A stretch of 64,000 nucleotides of DNA from Streptomyces sp. NBC_01498 (GCF_036327775.1 NZ_CP109598.1:248001-312000); one strand, 5' to 3'; positions 1-8,455 are shown, numbered from the stretch's first letter. Translations and numbers: made by a program. Notes: generated from the letters alone by a model not told the origin.

Positions 1-371
1 TCGGCGGCGGCCCGCAGCATGGCCACGGCGTCCGCGGCGTTCAGCTCCGGCCGGTCCTTCACGGCACCGGCGGCCCGCAGGAAGGCCGTTCCCCAGAGCG
101 GCCCCGACGAGCCGCCGACCCGCTTGGAGATGACCAGGGCCACCTTCTTCAGGAGGTCGGCGGGCAGTTCCGGGGCGAAGGTGTCCCAGTCGGCGAGCAC
201 GATCTCGAAGCCGCGGGCGAGCGAGTATCCGAAGTCCCCGTCTCCCGCGACGGCGTCGAGATCGCTGAAGGCCCTCTCGTTGTCCACGGCGGTCTGCGCG
301 ACGACGCGGACGACGAAGCCGAGGTCGCCGGCGGGCGTCGTGGACGAGGGCGTTGACGATGGCGATGACAT
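1..371 (-). CDS. Dihydroxyacetone kinase DhaL subunit (partial, cut by left edge)
   Basis: The first 123 codons of a gene running off the left edge, read from ATG at 371. The peptide carries DLDAVAGDGDFG, the aspartate-rich Mg-ATP binding motif of DhaL/Dak2-type kinases, followed by KRVGGSSGPLWGTAFLRAAG, typical of the same fold. DhaL phosphorylates dihydroxyacetone or a related short ketose together with DhaK, which may lie further left. It is the third gene of an operon after the aldolase and the CbbY-like phosphatase, starting 22 bases after the latter's stop. The donor (ATP or phosphoprotein) cannot be decided from this fragment. Confidence 0.8.
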   Translation of the reverse strand, partial: MSSPSSTPSSTTPAGDLGFVVRVVAQTAVDNERAFSDLDAVAGDGDFGYSLARGFEIVLADWDTFAPELPADLLKKVALVISKRVGGSSGPLWGTAFLRAAGAVKDRPELNAADAVAMLRAAA

Positions 372-393
372 GGCTCTCCTGACTGCCGCGACG

Positions 394-1281
394 TCAGTGC
401 GGTCGGGGACGGGGGCGGGTACCGGAACCGGGCGGGCCGGGGTCGGGCAGGCCGTCCACGGGCGGACCGGCGGTGCCGGGCCCCGAGCCCGCGGAAGCGG
501 AGGCGGAGGCGGTGAGCAGCCCGGCCAGATCCGCGAGGCTCACCCAGGGCCCCGGCCGGACCCCGAGGGGGTCGCCCAGCACCCGGGTCACGGTCTCCTC
601 CGGCGGCGGGTCACCGAGCGAGGTGACCACCAGGGACGCGCCGTCGAAGTCCTCGTCGCCGGTGTAGGCGCTGGTCGTCACCGCGCAGGCGAGTCCGGCG
701 CCGAGCGCGGCGAGCATCCCGTTGCGGCTGTCCTCGATCACGACGACGTCCGCGGCGGCCACCCCCAGCGACCGCACGGCGACGTCGTAGATGTCCGGGG
801 CGGGCTTCTTCCGCCGTACGACGTCCCCGGCGAACACGCCGAAGCGGGCGGCGAGTTCCGGCCCCACGGCGAGTTCGAGCACGCTGCGTACGGACGCCTC
901 CGCCGAGGTGGAGGCCACCGCGAGGGTCCAGCCCGCCTCGTACGCCGCCCGTGCGAGCCGTCGCACGCCGGGGCGGGGCGGGATGTGGCCGCCCCGGATG
1001 ACGCCGGTGTAGATCTCGGTCTTGCGCCGGTGCCAGTCCGCGACCCGCTCGTCGAGCGCGGCCGGGTCGGAGGGCAGCCCGTTGGCGGCGACGAACTCGG
1101 GGGTCAGCAGCGTCCGCATCCGCTCCTTGCCGCCGCCGACCTTGACCTTCTCCGCGTACTCCTGGTCGCTCCACCGCACGGGCAGGCCGAATTCCTCGAA
1201 CGTCTGGTTGAAGGCGGGCAGGTGCCCGTCACGTTCGGTGTCGGCGAGGACGCCGTCGCAGTCGAAGATGAGCGCGGCCAT
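394..1281 (-). CDS. CbbY-like HAD-family sugar-phosphate phosphatase
   Basis: A 295-residue HAD hydrolase of subfamily IA. Motif I is FDCDGVLADTERDGH at the N terminus, motif III is the lysine region RRKKPAPDIY, and motif IV is VVIEDSRNGMLAA. The opening FDCDGVLADTERDGHLPAFN and the later GGGKERM resemble CbbY, which dephosphorylates xylulose-1,5-bisphosphate. A ketose bisphosphate or phosphate is therefore a reasonable substrate, though unproven. An open frame extends upstream to 1383, but ATG at 1281 directly precedes the HAD motif and lies 2 bases after the aldolase stop. The last 40 residues are a low-complexity Ala/Ser/Pro/Gly tail outside the fold. Confidence 0.82.
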   Translation of the reverse strand: MAALIFDCDGVLADTERDGHLPAFNQTFEEFGLPVRWSDQEYAEKVKVGGGKERMRTLLTPEFVAANGLPSDPAALDERVADWHRRKTEIYTGVIRGGHIPPRPGVRRLARAAYEAGWTLAVASTSAEASVRSVLELAVGPELAARFGVFAGDVVRRKKPAPDIYDVAVRSLGVAAADVVVIEDSRNGMLAALGAGLACAVTTSAYTGDEDFDGASLVVTSLGDPPPEETVTRVLGDPLGVRPGPWVSLADLAGLLTASASASAGSGPGTAGPPVDGLPDPGPPGSGTRPRPRPH

Positions 1282-1283
1282 GA

Positions 1284-2138
1284 CTAGCCCGCCCGCCCGG
1301 CGCTGCCGAAGAGCCTCATCAGTGACCCGGTCATCTCCACGACGTCCTGGCGGACGGCCCGGAACAGCGACGGCGGATCCCACTTCCCGCGCTCGGCCGC
1401 CGACTCCAGGAAGGCCAGGTTCGACTTCATGTACGTCTCCTTGAGGGCCGTGGAGATGTTGACCTTCGCGCAGCCCCGGGAGATCAGGTCGTGGAACTGT
1501 TCGTCGGACAGCCCGCTGCCCCCATGCAGCGCGATCGGCACCGGGTGGACCGCCACGATGTCCGAGACGCGCTGGGCGTCGAGCACCGGTGCCTGCTTGT
1601 ACGACCCGTGCGCGTTCCCGATCGCCGGGGCGAAGACGTCGACCTGGGTGGTGCGCAGGAACTCCAGCGCGACCTCCAGGCTCTGCTGTTCGGCGGCGGT
1701 GGCGCTGCCCACACCGTCCTCGACACCGGTGATCGACTCGATCTCGCCCTCGACGGCCGCCCCGTGGGCGCGGGCCTCAGCGACGACCTCGACGGTCTGC
1801 CGCATGTTCTCCTCGACGGGCAGTTTCGACGCGTCGAAGAGGACCGAGTTCCAGCCGCGCCGGAGGCACTCGGTGATGACCTCGCGTTCCGGGCAGTGAT
1901 CCAGGTGCAGGGCGACGGGGACCTCGATGCCCGCGGTCATCGAGGTCCACATGGCGTAGAGGACGTCGCTGCCGATGGACCTGACCGTCTTCACGGAGGT
2001 CTGCACGATCAGCGGCGACGCGTTCTCCACGGCTGCCGCCAGCACGGCCTCCAGTGTGAGGTCGTTGAACACGTTGACGGCGGGTACGGCGTAGCGCTCG
2101 GCGAACGGCTCGGCAAGGATCTCGGTCAGCGGTGTCAC
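1284..2138 (-). CDS. Class II ketose-bisphosphate aldolase (GatY/KbaY/Fba family)
   Basis: A 284-residue metal-dependent aldolase. Zinc-ligand and active-site histidines are visible in LHLDHCPE, IGNAHGSYK and IALHGGSGLSD, with the acidic GEIESITG segment between them. Such enzymes reversibly join dihydroxyacetone phosphate to an aldehyde. The open frame begins at 2177, but GTG at 2138 (VTPLTEIL) sits about 10 bases after a GGAGG and gives the usual family length; GTG at 2144 is an alternative. It heads the operon with the CbbY-like phosphatase and DhaL, which suggests metabolism of a ketose phosphate yielding or consuming triose phosphates. Confidence 0.85.
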   Translation of the reverse strand: MTPLTEILAEPFAERYAVPAVNVFNDLTLEAVLAAAVENASPLIVQTSVKTVRSIGSDVLYAMWTSMTAGIEVPVALHLDHCPEREVITECLRRGWNSVLFDASKLPVEENMRQTVEVVAEARAHGAAVEGEIESITGVEDGVGSATAAEQQSLEVALEFLRTTQVDVFAPAIGNAHGSYKQAPVLDAQRVSDIVAVHPVPIALHGGSGLSDEQFHDLISRGCAKVNISTALKETYMKSNLAFLESAAERGKWDPPSLFRAVRQDVVEMTGSLMRLFGSAGRAG

Positions 2139-2392
2139 AGCCACGACGCCTCCACGTCTCCGCCCCCACTCCCCCATTCCACGCCCGCGCCCCGCACCCC
2201 GCCACTTTTAGGCCCTGTCCGGCGGACAGGGCCCGGGGGGCGGGGGCTGCTTCGGGGGTGTCGGCGGGGCGTCCGCGCGGGGGGAGGGCGCAGGGCGCGC
2301 CCCCGGCCGTGACGACCGCCGAGGTTCCGGCACGGGGCGTCGCCGGAGTGGCGCGTCGGGGGTGTGCGGAACGGGGCCCACGGATGTGCCCG

Positions 2393-2590
2393 CTACGCCG
2401 CCGCCCCTCCGATCCGGGCGGAGAAGGCGGCCGGTACGAGCACCAGGGCGGCGACGACGGTGGTGGCCACCGCGACGGGGATCAGGGTCATGACGGCCGC
2501 CGTCACCGCGCGGCCCCACCGCCGCGTCGTCCCGGCGCGTCGGACCGCGTCCTCGTAGTCGCGGCCGTCGCGCCGGGCGCGATCACTCAT
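2393..2590 (-). CDS. Small single-pass membrane protein, unknown function
   Basis: A 65-residue ORF with an Arg/Asp-rich N terminus (MSDRARRDGRDYEDAVRRAG) followed by one long hydrophobic segment at about residues 30-56. It starts 18 bases after the thioesterase stop, with a GGGGG ribosome-site candidate, and runs in the same direction, so it is probably the last gene of the ketosynthase operon. No family was recognised. The 250 bases between it and the aldolase start hold nothing I can assign. Being short, it could be spurious, but the basic-then-hydrophobic pattern and the spacing favour a real gene. Confidence 0.5.
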   Translation of the reverse strand: MSDRARRDGRDYEDAVRRAGTTRRWGRAVTAAVMTLIPVAVATTVVAALVLVPAAFSARIGGAAA

Positions 2591-2608
2591 GCCGCCCCCG
2601 GAGCGGCC

Positions 2609-3433
2609 CTACCGACCCGTCGAACCGGCCGGCTTCCCGGGCACCGCCGCCTCCGGCGCGCCCTCCCGCCCGAGCTGGGCGCGCACCGTGGCGGTGATGG
2701 TGTCCGTCAGGCGCTCGCGGTGTTCGGTCAGGTAGAAGTGATCCCCCGGATAGGTGTGCGTACCGAGGAACGTGGCCGTCAGGCGGGGCCAGTTGTCGAG
2801 TTGCGGACGGGGCACGACCGGGTCGTGGGAGCCGGTGAAGACCGTCAGCGGGACCGGCGGGGGTGTGGCCGGTGAGGCGTGGTCCCAGGTGTCCGCCAGG
2901 GACAGGTCCGCGCGCAGGACGGGCGCGAACGCGGCCCACAGCCCGTCGTCCGCCAGCAGGCGGTCCGGGACGCCGCCGGTCGTACGGAGCCAGTCGCGCA
3001 GTTCGGTGTCGGTCGCCAGGCGGCTGCCGAGGGGTGGTTCCGGCGCGGCGGGCTGGGGGGCGCGGAAGGACGACACGCCCAGCCAGAGCGGCAGGCGGCG
3101 CCCGGTGTCCGCGAGGTGGTGCGTGAGCCCGTACGCGACGCGCGCGCCCACGCTGTGGCCGAAGAACGCGAACGGCCGGTCCATCAGCGGTGCGAGGGCC
3201 TCGCCGAAGTACGCGACGAGGCCGGCGCCGTCGGCGATGAGCGGCAGGGCCTGCGCGTTGCCCCGGCCGGGCGCGTCGAGCAGGCAGATGTCCCAGTCGT
3301 CCGGGAAGAGACGTGTCCAGCCCCGGTAGAGCAGATGGGAGCCGCCCGCGTGGTGGAGGAGGAACAGGCGCACCGCGGGGTCGTCGACGGGGCGGCGCCG
3401 GGTGACCGGGCCGGGCGGGGCGAGCGGCCTCAT
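2609..3433 (-). CDS. Type II thioesterase (alpha/beta hydrolase)
   Basis: A 274-residue external thioesterase of the kind that clears mis-primed acyl chains or releases products from carrier proteins. It shows LFLLHHAGGSHLLYRGW at the N terminus, the nucleophile elbow GHSVG (GHSxG), FTGSHDPVV around the catalytic Asp, and GDHFYL with the catalytic His. The ATG lies 1 base past the ketoreductase stop, so the two are translationally coupled. In this operon it may be the only release enzyme, since no integrated thioesterase is present. The last 20 residues are an unstructured-looking tail. Confidence 0.9.
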   Translation of the reverse strand: MRPLAPPGPVTRRRPVDDPAVRLFLLHHAGGSHLLYRGWTRLFPDDWDICLLDAPGRGNAQALPLIADGAGLVAYFGEALAPLMDRPFAFFGHSVGARVAYGLTHHLADTGRRLPLWLGVSSFRAPQPAAPEPPLGSRLATDTELRDWLRTTGGVPDRLLADDGLWAAFAPVLRADLSLADTWDHASPATPPPVPLTVFTGSHDPVVPRPQLDNWPRLTATFLGTHTYPGDHFYLTEHRERLTDTITATVRAQLGREGAPEAAVPGKPAGSTGR

Positions 3434-3434
3434 G

Positions 3435-4175
3435 TCAGATCACCAGCCCGCCGTCGACACCGAGGACTTGGCCGGTGAGGTACGAGGCGCGCGCGGACAG
3501 GAGGAACGAGACCAGGTCGGCCACCTCGTCCGCCGTGCCGAACCGGGCGAGCGGGATCCGCCCGAGGTGCTTCTTCCTGGCCCGGTCGGAGATGCCGGCG
3601 GTCATGTCCGTCTCGATGAAGCCCGGCGCCACGGTGTTCGCCCGGATGCCGAATCCGCCGTACTCCTTCGCCATGGCACGGGTGAAGCCGATGATCCCGG
3701 CCTTGGCGGCCGAGTAGTTGGTCTGCCCGACGCTTCCGTGGACGCCCGCGACCGAGGAGAGGGTCACCAGGGAGCCCGCCCGGCGCCTGGCCATCCGCTC
3801 GATCACGGGGCGGCAGATGTGGTAAGTGCCGTCCAGGTTGGTGGTCAGTACGTCGTGCCACTGGGCGTCCTCCATGGTCGCCAGCGGCTTGTCGCGGGTG
3901 ATGCCCGCGGCGGTCACCACGGCGTCGACGGGGCCGAGTTCGTCCTCCGTCGCGGTGACGAAGGCCCGGCACTCGTCGGCGTCGCCGACGTCGGCCCGGC
4001 GGGCGAGCACCCGGGCGCCGTGTTCGGCCGCCCGCTCCTCGGTCTCCTTGGCCGCCTCGGCGCGGGCGGCGTAGCAGAAGGCGACGTCGTACCCGTCGCG
4101 GGCGAGCCGGGTGACCACGGCCCGGCCGATTCCGCGCGACCCGCCGCTGACCAGCGCGACCGGCCTGGCGGTCAT
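3435..4175 (-). CDS. FabG-like 3-oxoacyl-ACP reductase (SDR)
   Basis: A 246-residue classical short-chain dehydrogenase. It has the cofactor motif GGSRGIG, the active-site serine in SSVAGVHGSVGQ, YSAAK (Tyr and Lys of the YxxxK motif), and the C-terminal FabG pattern GQVLGVDGG. It should reduce the beta-keto group formed by the neighbouring ketosynthases on an ACP. An upstream frame extends to 4460, but ATG at 4175 overlaps the ACP stop as ATGA and starts the Rossmann fold. No dehydratase, cyclase or aromatase is present in the operon, so a beta-hydroxy product is the simplest prediction. Confidence 0.9.
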   Translation of the reverse strand: MTARPVALVSGGSRGIGRAVVTRLARDGYDVAFCYAARAEAAKETEERAAEHGARVLARRADVGDADECRAFVTATEDELGPVDAVVTAAGITRDKPLATMEDAQWHDVLTTNLDGTYHICRPVIERMARRRAGSLVTLSSVAGVHGSVGQTNYSAAKAGIIGFTRAMAKEYGGFGIRANTVAPGFIETDMTAGISDRARKKHLGRIPLARFGTADEVADLVSFLLSARASYLTGQVLGVDGGLVI

Positions 4176-4429
4176 GCCGCCGGTCCGTCGGCCAGCAGGG
4201 ATTCGACCAGGCCGCGCAGTTCGGTGAGATTCTCCAGGGAGCCCATGGCCGTGTCCTCGACGGAGATGCTGTAGCGCTGTTCGAGCCGGGAGGCTATTTC
4301 CAGCACCATCAGGGAGTCCATTTCGAGGTCTTCGGCGAAATGGTCGCTGTCGCCGACCTCTTCGGGTTCCATTTCCAGGGACTGGGCGACGATCTCGCGC
4401 AGTTCCTCGACATTCACGGTCGATTCCAT
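4172..4429 (-). CDS. Acyl carrier protein
   Basis: An 85-residue acidic carrier protein with the phosphopantetheine site DLEMDSLMVLEI; the modified Ser is about residue 39. ATG at 4429 is preceded by GAAAGGAC, so I prefer it to ATG at 4447, which overlaps the stop of the upstream CLF-like gene as ATGA and would add six residues. It is the second carrier in the operon, the other being fused to the ligase. This suggests separate carriers for the starter acid and for the extending chain. Confidence 0.88.
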   Translation of the reverse strand: MESTVNVEELREIVAQSLEMEPEEVGDSDHFAEDLEMDSLMVLEIASRLEQRYSISVEDTAMGSLENLTELRGLVESLLADGPAA

Positions 4430-4443
4430 CGCGGCTGGTCCTT

Positions 4444-5475
4444 TCATTCGGTGTCCGCACCGGTCAACAGAAGCGCCGCCGCGGCGTCGTCGGTGTCGGC
4501 GCCTCCGCCGAGGGCGAGCACCGCTTTCGTTCCGTGTGTGCGTGTGTGTACGGCTCCGACGGCGGCCTGGAGAACTCCCAGGGCGCCGGAGCACGGCCCC
4601 AGGCGCGTGGTGAGATCCATACCCGTGAGATCCGCGCCCGGCTCCGGGGACGGCACGCGGGCGGGCGGCGCCGGGCCGTCCGTGAGCCGGAGCCCGACGG
4701 GGGCGGGGGCCAGGGATTCGGCGGCCTCGACGGTGGAGGCGAGGGTGGCGCCGCGTACGTACGCCCACAGTCGGGCGTATCCGGCCGGCCTCCTTACGGA
4801 GGACGCCGCCGCCGGTTCGAGCACCACGGCGCACGCCACGTCGGTCGTCGGTACGCCGAGCAGTTTGTCGGCGTGTTCGCCGGCCGGTTCGACACCCACG
4901 ACGACCGCCCGGCGGCACCGGCCCGCGACGATCAGGTTGCGCGCCCAGTGCACGGCGTCCAGTCCGCCGGTGGCGCCGTTGCAGACGGTGAGGTTGGGGC
5001 CGCGCAGCCCGTGCCGGATGGCGACCCAGCCGGCGACGACGTTGCTCGACGTCTGCGGCAGTCCGAGCGGGCTCAGTCCGGTGACGGTCTCGCGGGCGAT
5101 GGTGTCGGTGAAGTCGCAGACCGTCCGCAGCGAGCCCAGGTTGGAGCTGACCACCACGGCGGTGTCGCTCCCCGGGCCGTCGGCCGTGTCCCGCAGCCGC
5201 CCCTTCCCGTCCAGCAGTCCGGCGTCGTCCAGGGCCTGTTCGGCGGCGTGGAGGGCGAGGCGGGAGGCGCGGTCCTTGTTGCGCATCTCCCGGCCCTTGA
5301 GTTCCGTCGCCGGATCGAAGCCGTCCGGGGGCGGCCGGGAGGTGAGGAGGTCTCCGACGGAGCGCAGGCCCGGAAAGGCCAGTCCGACGCCGGTGATCAC
5401 GGTGTGCTCCGCCGCGCGGCGGGTGCCGTCCGCCGGGCGCGTGCCCGCGTACAGCTGCGTGTACGGGTCCGTCAT
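4444..5475 (-). CDS. Degenerate ketosynthase, chain-length-factor-like partner
   Basis: A 343-residue thiolase-fold protein, shorter than the usual 400 or more residues of KS or CLF proteins. The nucleophile region reads NLTVCNGATGGLDA, so a Cys (about residue 165) is kept. The HGTGT-type histidine motif is not found, and the second histidine motif (GHxxGAxG in active enzymes) reads GPCSGALG. It directly follows and is ATGA-coupled to the complete ketosynthase, as KS-alpha and KS-beta genes are in type II polyketide loci. I infer a structural or chain-length partner rather than an independent condensing enzyme. A classical CLF normally has Gln instead of this Cys. Confidence 0.75.
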   Translation of the reverse strand: MTDPYTQLYAGTRPADGTRRAAEHTVITGVGLAFPGLRSVGDLLTSRPPPDGFDPATELKGREMRNKDRASRLALHAAEQALDDAGLLDGKGRLRDTADGPGSDTAVVVSSNLGSLRTVCDFTDTIARETVTGLSPLGLPQTSSNVVAGWVAIRHGLRGPNLTVCNGATGGLDAVHWARNLIVAGRCRRAVVVGVEPAGEHADKLLGVPTTDVACAVVLEPAAASSVRRPAGYARLWAYVRGATLASTVEAAESLAPAPVGLRLTDGPAPPARVPSPEPGADLTGMDLTTRLGPCSGALGVLQAAVGAVHTRTHGTKAVLALGGGADTDDAAAALLLTGADTE

Positions 5476-6605
5476 GCCGCCGCCCCGATCAGCGCCACCG
5501 CGTTGATGCCGCCCAGACCGAAGGCGTTGATCTGCGCCGTCGTGACGGCGGCCGTGGCGGCCTCTCCCCGGACCAGTCCGAGGCCGGCCGCCTGCCCGAT
5601 GGGGTCGGTGAGTCCGAGGACCGGTGGCACGGTGCCGTGCCGGATGGCGAGGACGGCCATGACCAGGCTGAGGAGCCCGGACCCGCCCAGGGTGTGCCCC
5701 GTCATGGACTTGATGGCCGTCATCAGCGGGGCGCCGCGCGTGTCCGCGAACAGCTCGGCCAGGACGGCGGCTTCCGTCTCGTCGTTGCGGGGCGTGCCGC
5801 TGCCGTGCAGCATCACCAGGTCGATGTCCTCCGTACGGAGGCCGGCCCGCCGATGGGCGTCGAGGACGGCCGCGCGGACGCCGTCGGCGTCGGGCGCGGT
5901 GGCGTGGTGGGCGTCGCAGTTCATGCCGACGCTCCTGAGCCGGGCGAGCGGGCGCCCGTCGTGCGTACCGGGGCGCCGCAGGACGACCGCGACCGCGCCC
6001 TCGCCCATCAGCATGCCTTTGTGGGAGGTGTCGAACGGGCGCAGTTCCTGGGGGGACTCGTTCTGCACCCGGTCGAGCATGCCGAACGCGCTCTCGGTGA
6101 GGGCGTCCGTGCCCGCCACGACGACGGTGTCGGTCTGGCCGGACTCGATCATGTCGGCGGCCAGGCCCAGCGCGTACAGGGAGGCGGAACAGGCGTTGGC
6201 GAAGGTGTAGCTGGTGACGGCGCCGAACTCGTCCCGCAGGGCGCCGCCGAAGTGGAGGTCGGCGGGGCGCAGCGCGGTGCCCTCGGTCCACCACAGTTCG
6301 GCGCTGCGCTGCTCGCGGAGTGTCGTGCCGACGAGTACGGGCGTACGGGAGAGGTCGTCGGACAGGCCGGCGTCGGCGAGTGCCTGGTGCACGGCGAGGA
6401 GCAGCCATCGTGTGGCGCGCAGGGGCTCGTCGCGGCCCGGGGGGCGGTCGTCGATCTCGTACGCGTGCCTGGTGCGGTACCGGGCGCGGTCGAAGACCTT
6501 CAGCGGGGCGCGGGTCTCCCGGCCGGCGCAGAGCGCGTCGAATATGTGCTCCGGTGTGCGGCCGATGTTGGCGAGGGCGCCGATCCCGGTGATGTCCCAG
6601 GTCAT
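5472..6605 (-). CDS. Beta-ketoacyl synthase with complete Cys-His-His set
   Basis: A 377-residue ketosynthase. The Cys nucleophile is in FANACSASLYALG (about residue 139), the first His in MLHGSGTPRND (about 267), and the Lys/His pair in KSMTGHTLGGSG (about 299 and 304); GEGAVAVVL and the C-terminal NAFGLGGINA are also present. It should carry out decarboxylative Claisen condensation of malonyl-ACP with the acyl starter. The start overlaps the stop of the ligase as ATGA, and its own stop overlaps the start of the CLF-like gene. The set resembles type II fatty acid or polyketide condensing enzymes, but no malonyltransferase gene lies in this window. Confidence 0.88.
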   Translation of the reverse strand: MTWDITGIGALANIGRTPEHIFDALCAGRETRAPLKVFDRARYRTRHAYEIDDRPPGRDEPLRATRWLLLAVHQALADAGLSDDLSRTPVLVGTTLREQRSAELWWTEGTALRPADLHFGGALRDEFGAVTSYTFANACSASLYALGLAADMIESGQTDTVVVAGTDALTESAFGMLDRVQNESPQELRPFDTSHKGMLMGEGAVAVVLRRPGTHDGRPLARLRSVGMNCDAHHATAPDADGVRAAVLDAHRRAGLRTEDIDLVMLHGSGTPRNDETEAAVLAELFADTRGAPLMTAIKSMTGHTLGGSGLLSLVMAVLAIRHGTVPPVLGLTDPIGQAAGLGLVRGEAATAAVTTAQINAFGLGGINAVALIGAAA

Positions 6606-8455
6606 GGCTGGGTCACCCGCTTTCGGAGCTGGAAGGAGGCCAGCTTTCCGGTGGAGGTGACGGGCAGCCGGTCGAGGAACTCGACGCGTGCCGGGCGCTT
6701 GAAGGGGGGCAGTCCGGCGCGGATGGCGGCGGTGATGGCGCGGCGGACCTGCTCGGGGTCGGCGCCGGTGTCGGCGACGGCGTAGAGCACGGCCTGTTCC
6801 AGTCCGTGGGTGTCGGCCCGGCCGACGACCACGCACTCGCGGACGCCGTCGACGGCGCGTGCCACGGTCTCGATCTCGGCGGGCGGGATCTTGTAGCCGC
6901 CGAGGTTGAGCAGGTCGTCGGCGCGGCACAGGTGGACCACGGTGCCGTCGTCGTTCCGGATCGCGATGTCGCCGGTGTAGACGCCGCCGTCGGCGAAGGT
7001 CGCCGCCGCCGCGTCGGGCCTGCCGATGTAGCCGAGCGCGACCGTGGGTCCGTCGATGTGGAGCCGTCCCTCGGTGCCGTCGGCCACCGGGAGGCCGTCG
7101 GCGTCCCGGACGGTGGCCCGCACGCCGGGCACGGGCAGGCCGATGGTTCCGGGCATGGGCCGTCCGGCGGGGGTGGCCACGACGATGTGCAGCACCTCGG
7201 TCGCGCCGAGCCCGTTGATCAGGTCGGCCGAGAAGGTCTCGCGGACGCGCTCGCCGAGCCGGGCGGGGAGGTGCTCGCCGGCGGCGACGCACAGCCGTAC
7301 CGATGCCGTGCGCGTGCCCCATTCGGCCGTGTGCGCGGTCCCGTCGGCGTCCACGGCCCCGTCGGCGGGCGGGGCGGCGGCGTCGGTCATCGCGGCGTAC
7401 AGGCGCGGTACCGACCAGAGCACCGTCGGCCGGTAGCGGTCCAGCGCGGCCGTCACGGTGTGCAGGTCGACGCTGCCTCGGATGAGGACGGCGCGCGCAC
7501 CGGCGGCGAGCGGGAAGAGCACCGTCGCGCCGAAGCCGTACCCGAAGGACATCCGGGCCGTGGAGAGCACCGTGTCGTCGTCGCGGAGCGCGAGCAGCGA
7601 GCCGAATCCGGCCAGGGCCGCCACGATCGCTCCCGCGCTGTGCCGGACGCCCTTGGGGAGGCCGGTACTTCCGGAGGTGTACTGGATCAGCGCCTCGTGG
7701 TCCGAGGCCCGCACGACGGCGTCGGCGGGGGCGGGGATGCCGGCGGGGGCGGTACCGGCGTCCGTACCGCCGGCGGCGCGGACGTCCTGTCCGGAGATGC
7801 GCCGGCGGTCCGCGAAGAGGGCCTCCAGGGCCTTCTGGCGCCGGGGCGCCGCGTCCAGGTGGATCACGCCCGCGCGGCAGTCGTCGGCGATGTAGGCGAG
7901 TTCCTCGTCGTTGAGGAGGGGGCTGACGACGGCGGGGACGCAGCCGTGCCACCACATGCCGAGGACGGCGGCGACGGTGGTCACGGAGTCGTCGGCGACG
8001 ATCAGACCGCGACTGCCGGCGGGGGTGTCCGTCGCGGCGAGCGTGGCCGCGTACCGCAGGACGGCGTCGTGCAGTCCTTGGTAGGAGACATCGCCGACAT
8101 CGGGGTCGGTGTACGCGATCCGGTCGCCGCGCCCCTGCGCGAGGTGGGTGCCCACGAGCCGCTCGACGAGGCCGACCGGGGCCGTGGCCGTCGGCGGGGG
8201 CGTGCTCAGCTTGTCCATCAGGACGGTGGCGGAGTCCTCGACGCAGCGCATGGCCGCGGCGTCGGCGGCACTCAGCTTCACCTGGAATTCTCTCTCGACG
8301 CGGACGACGACTTCCGTCTTCTCCAGGGAATCGAGTCCGAGGTCCTCGAAAAAGAGGGCGTCGTCCTCAATGTTTTCCTCACCCGTTTCCATCACTTCCG
8401 CCACGAGCGTCCGCAGTCTCCGCAGAGGGGTTTCGATATTCGTTGTGTCAGACAC
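6602..8455 (-). CDS. ACP-aryl acid adenylating ligase fusion (benzoate-CoA-ligase-like)
   Basis: A 617-residue protein. An N-terminal carrier domain (about 1-80; Ser43 in FFEDLGLDSLEK) is joined to an adenylate-forming domain. ATP motifs are YTSGSTGLPKG and YTGDIAI, with the hinge region GGYKIPPAEIE and a terminal Lys in TSTGKL. MSFGYGFGATVLFPL and NGLGATEVLHI resemble benzoate and hydroxybenzoate-CoA ligases, so an aromatic acid is the likely substrate, perhaps loaded on the fused ACP. GTG at 8455 is chosen because AAGGAG lies 9 bases upstream; in-frame ATGs at 8515 and 8503 lack this. It is the first gene of the operon and presumably supplies the starter unit. Confidence 0.85.
   Translation of the reverse strand: MSDTTNIETPLRRLRTLVAEVMETGEENIEDDALFFEDLGLDSLEKTEVVVRVEREFQVKLSAADAAAMRCVEDSATVLMDKLSTPPPTATAPVGLVERLVGTHLAQGRGDRIAYTDPDVGDVSYQGLHDAVLRYAATLAATDTPAGSRGLIVADDSVTTVAAVLGMWWHGCVPAVVSPLLNDEELAYIADDCRAGVIHLDAAPRRQKALEALFADRRRISGQDVRAAGGTDAGTAPAGIPAPADAVVRASDHEALIQYTSGSTGLPKGVRHSAGAIVAALAGFGSLLALRDDDTVLSTARMSFGYGFGATVLFPLAAGARAVLIRGSVDLHTVTAALDRYRPTVLWSVPRLYAAMTDAAAPPADGAVDADGTAHTAEWGTRTASVRLCVAAGEHLPARLGERVRETFSADLINGLGATEVLHIVVATPAGRPMPGTIGLPVPGVRATVRDADGLPVADGTEGRLHIDGPTVALGYIGRPDAAAATFADGGVYTGDIAIRNDDGTVVHLCRADDLLNLGGYKIPPAEIETVARAVDGVRECVVVGRADTHGLEQAVLYAVADTGADPEQVRRAITAAIRAGLPPFKRPARVEFLDRLPVTSTGKLASFQLRKRVTQP

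Noticed and set aside
2208..2519. 103-codon minus-strand frame overlapping the small membrane ORF
   Set aside because: Pro/Arg-rich shadow translation; the 65-residue frame with a hydrophobic segment is the more credible gene.
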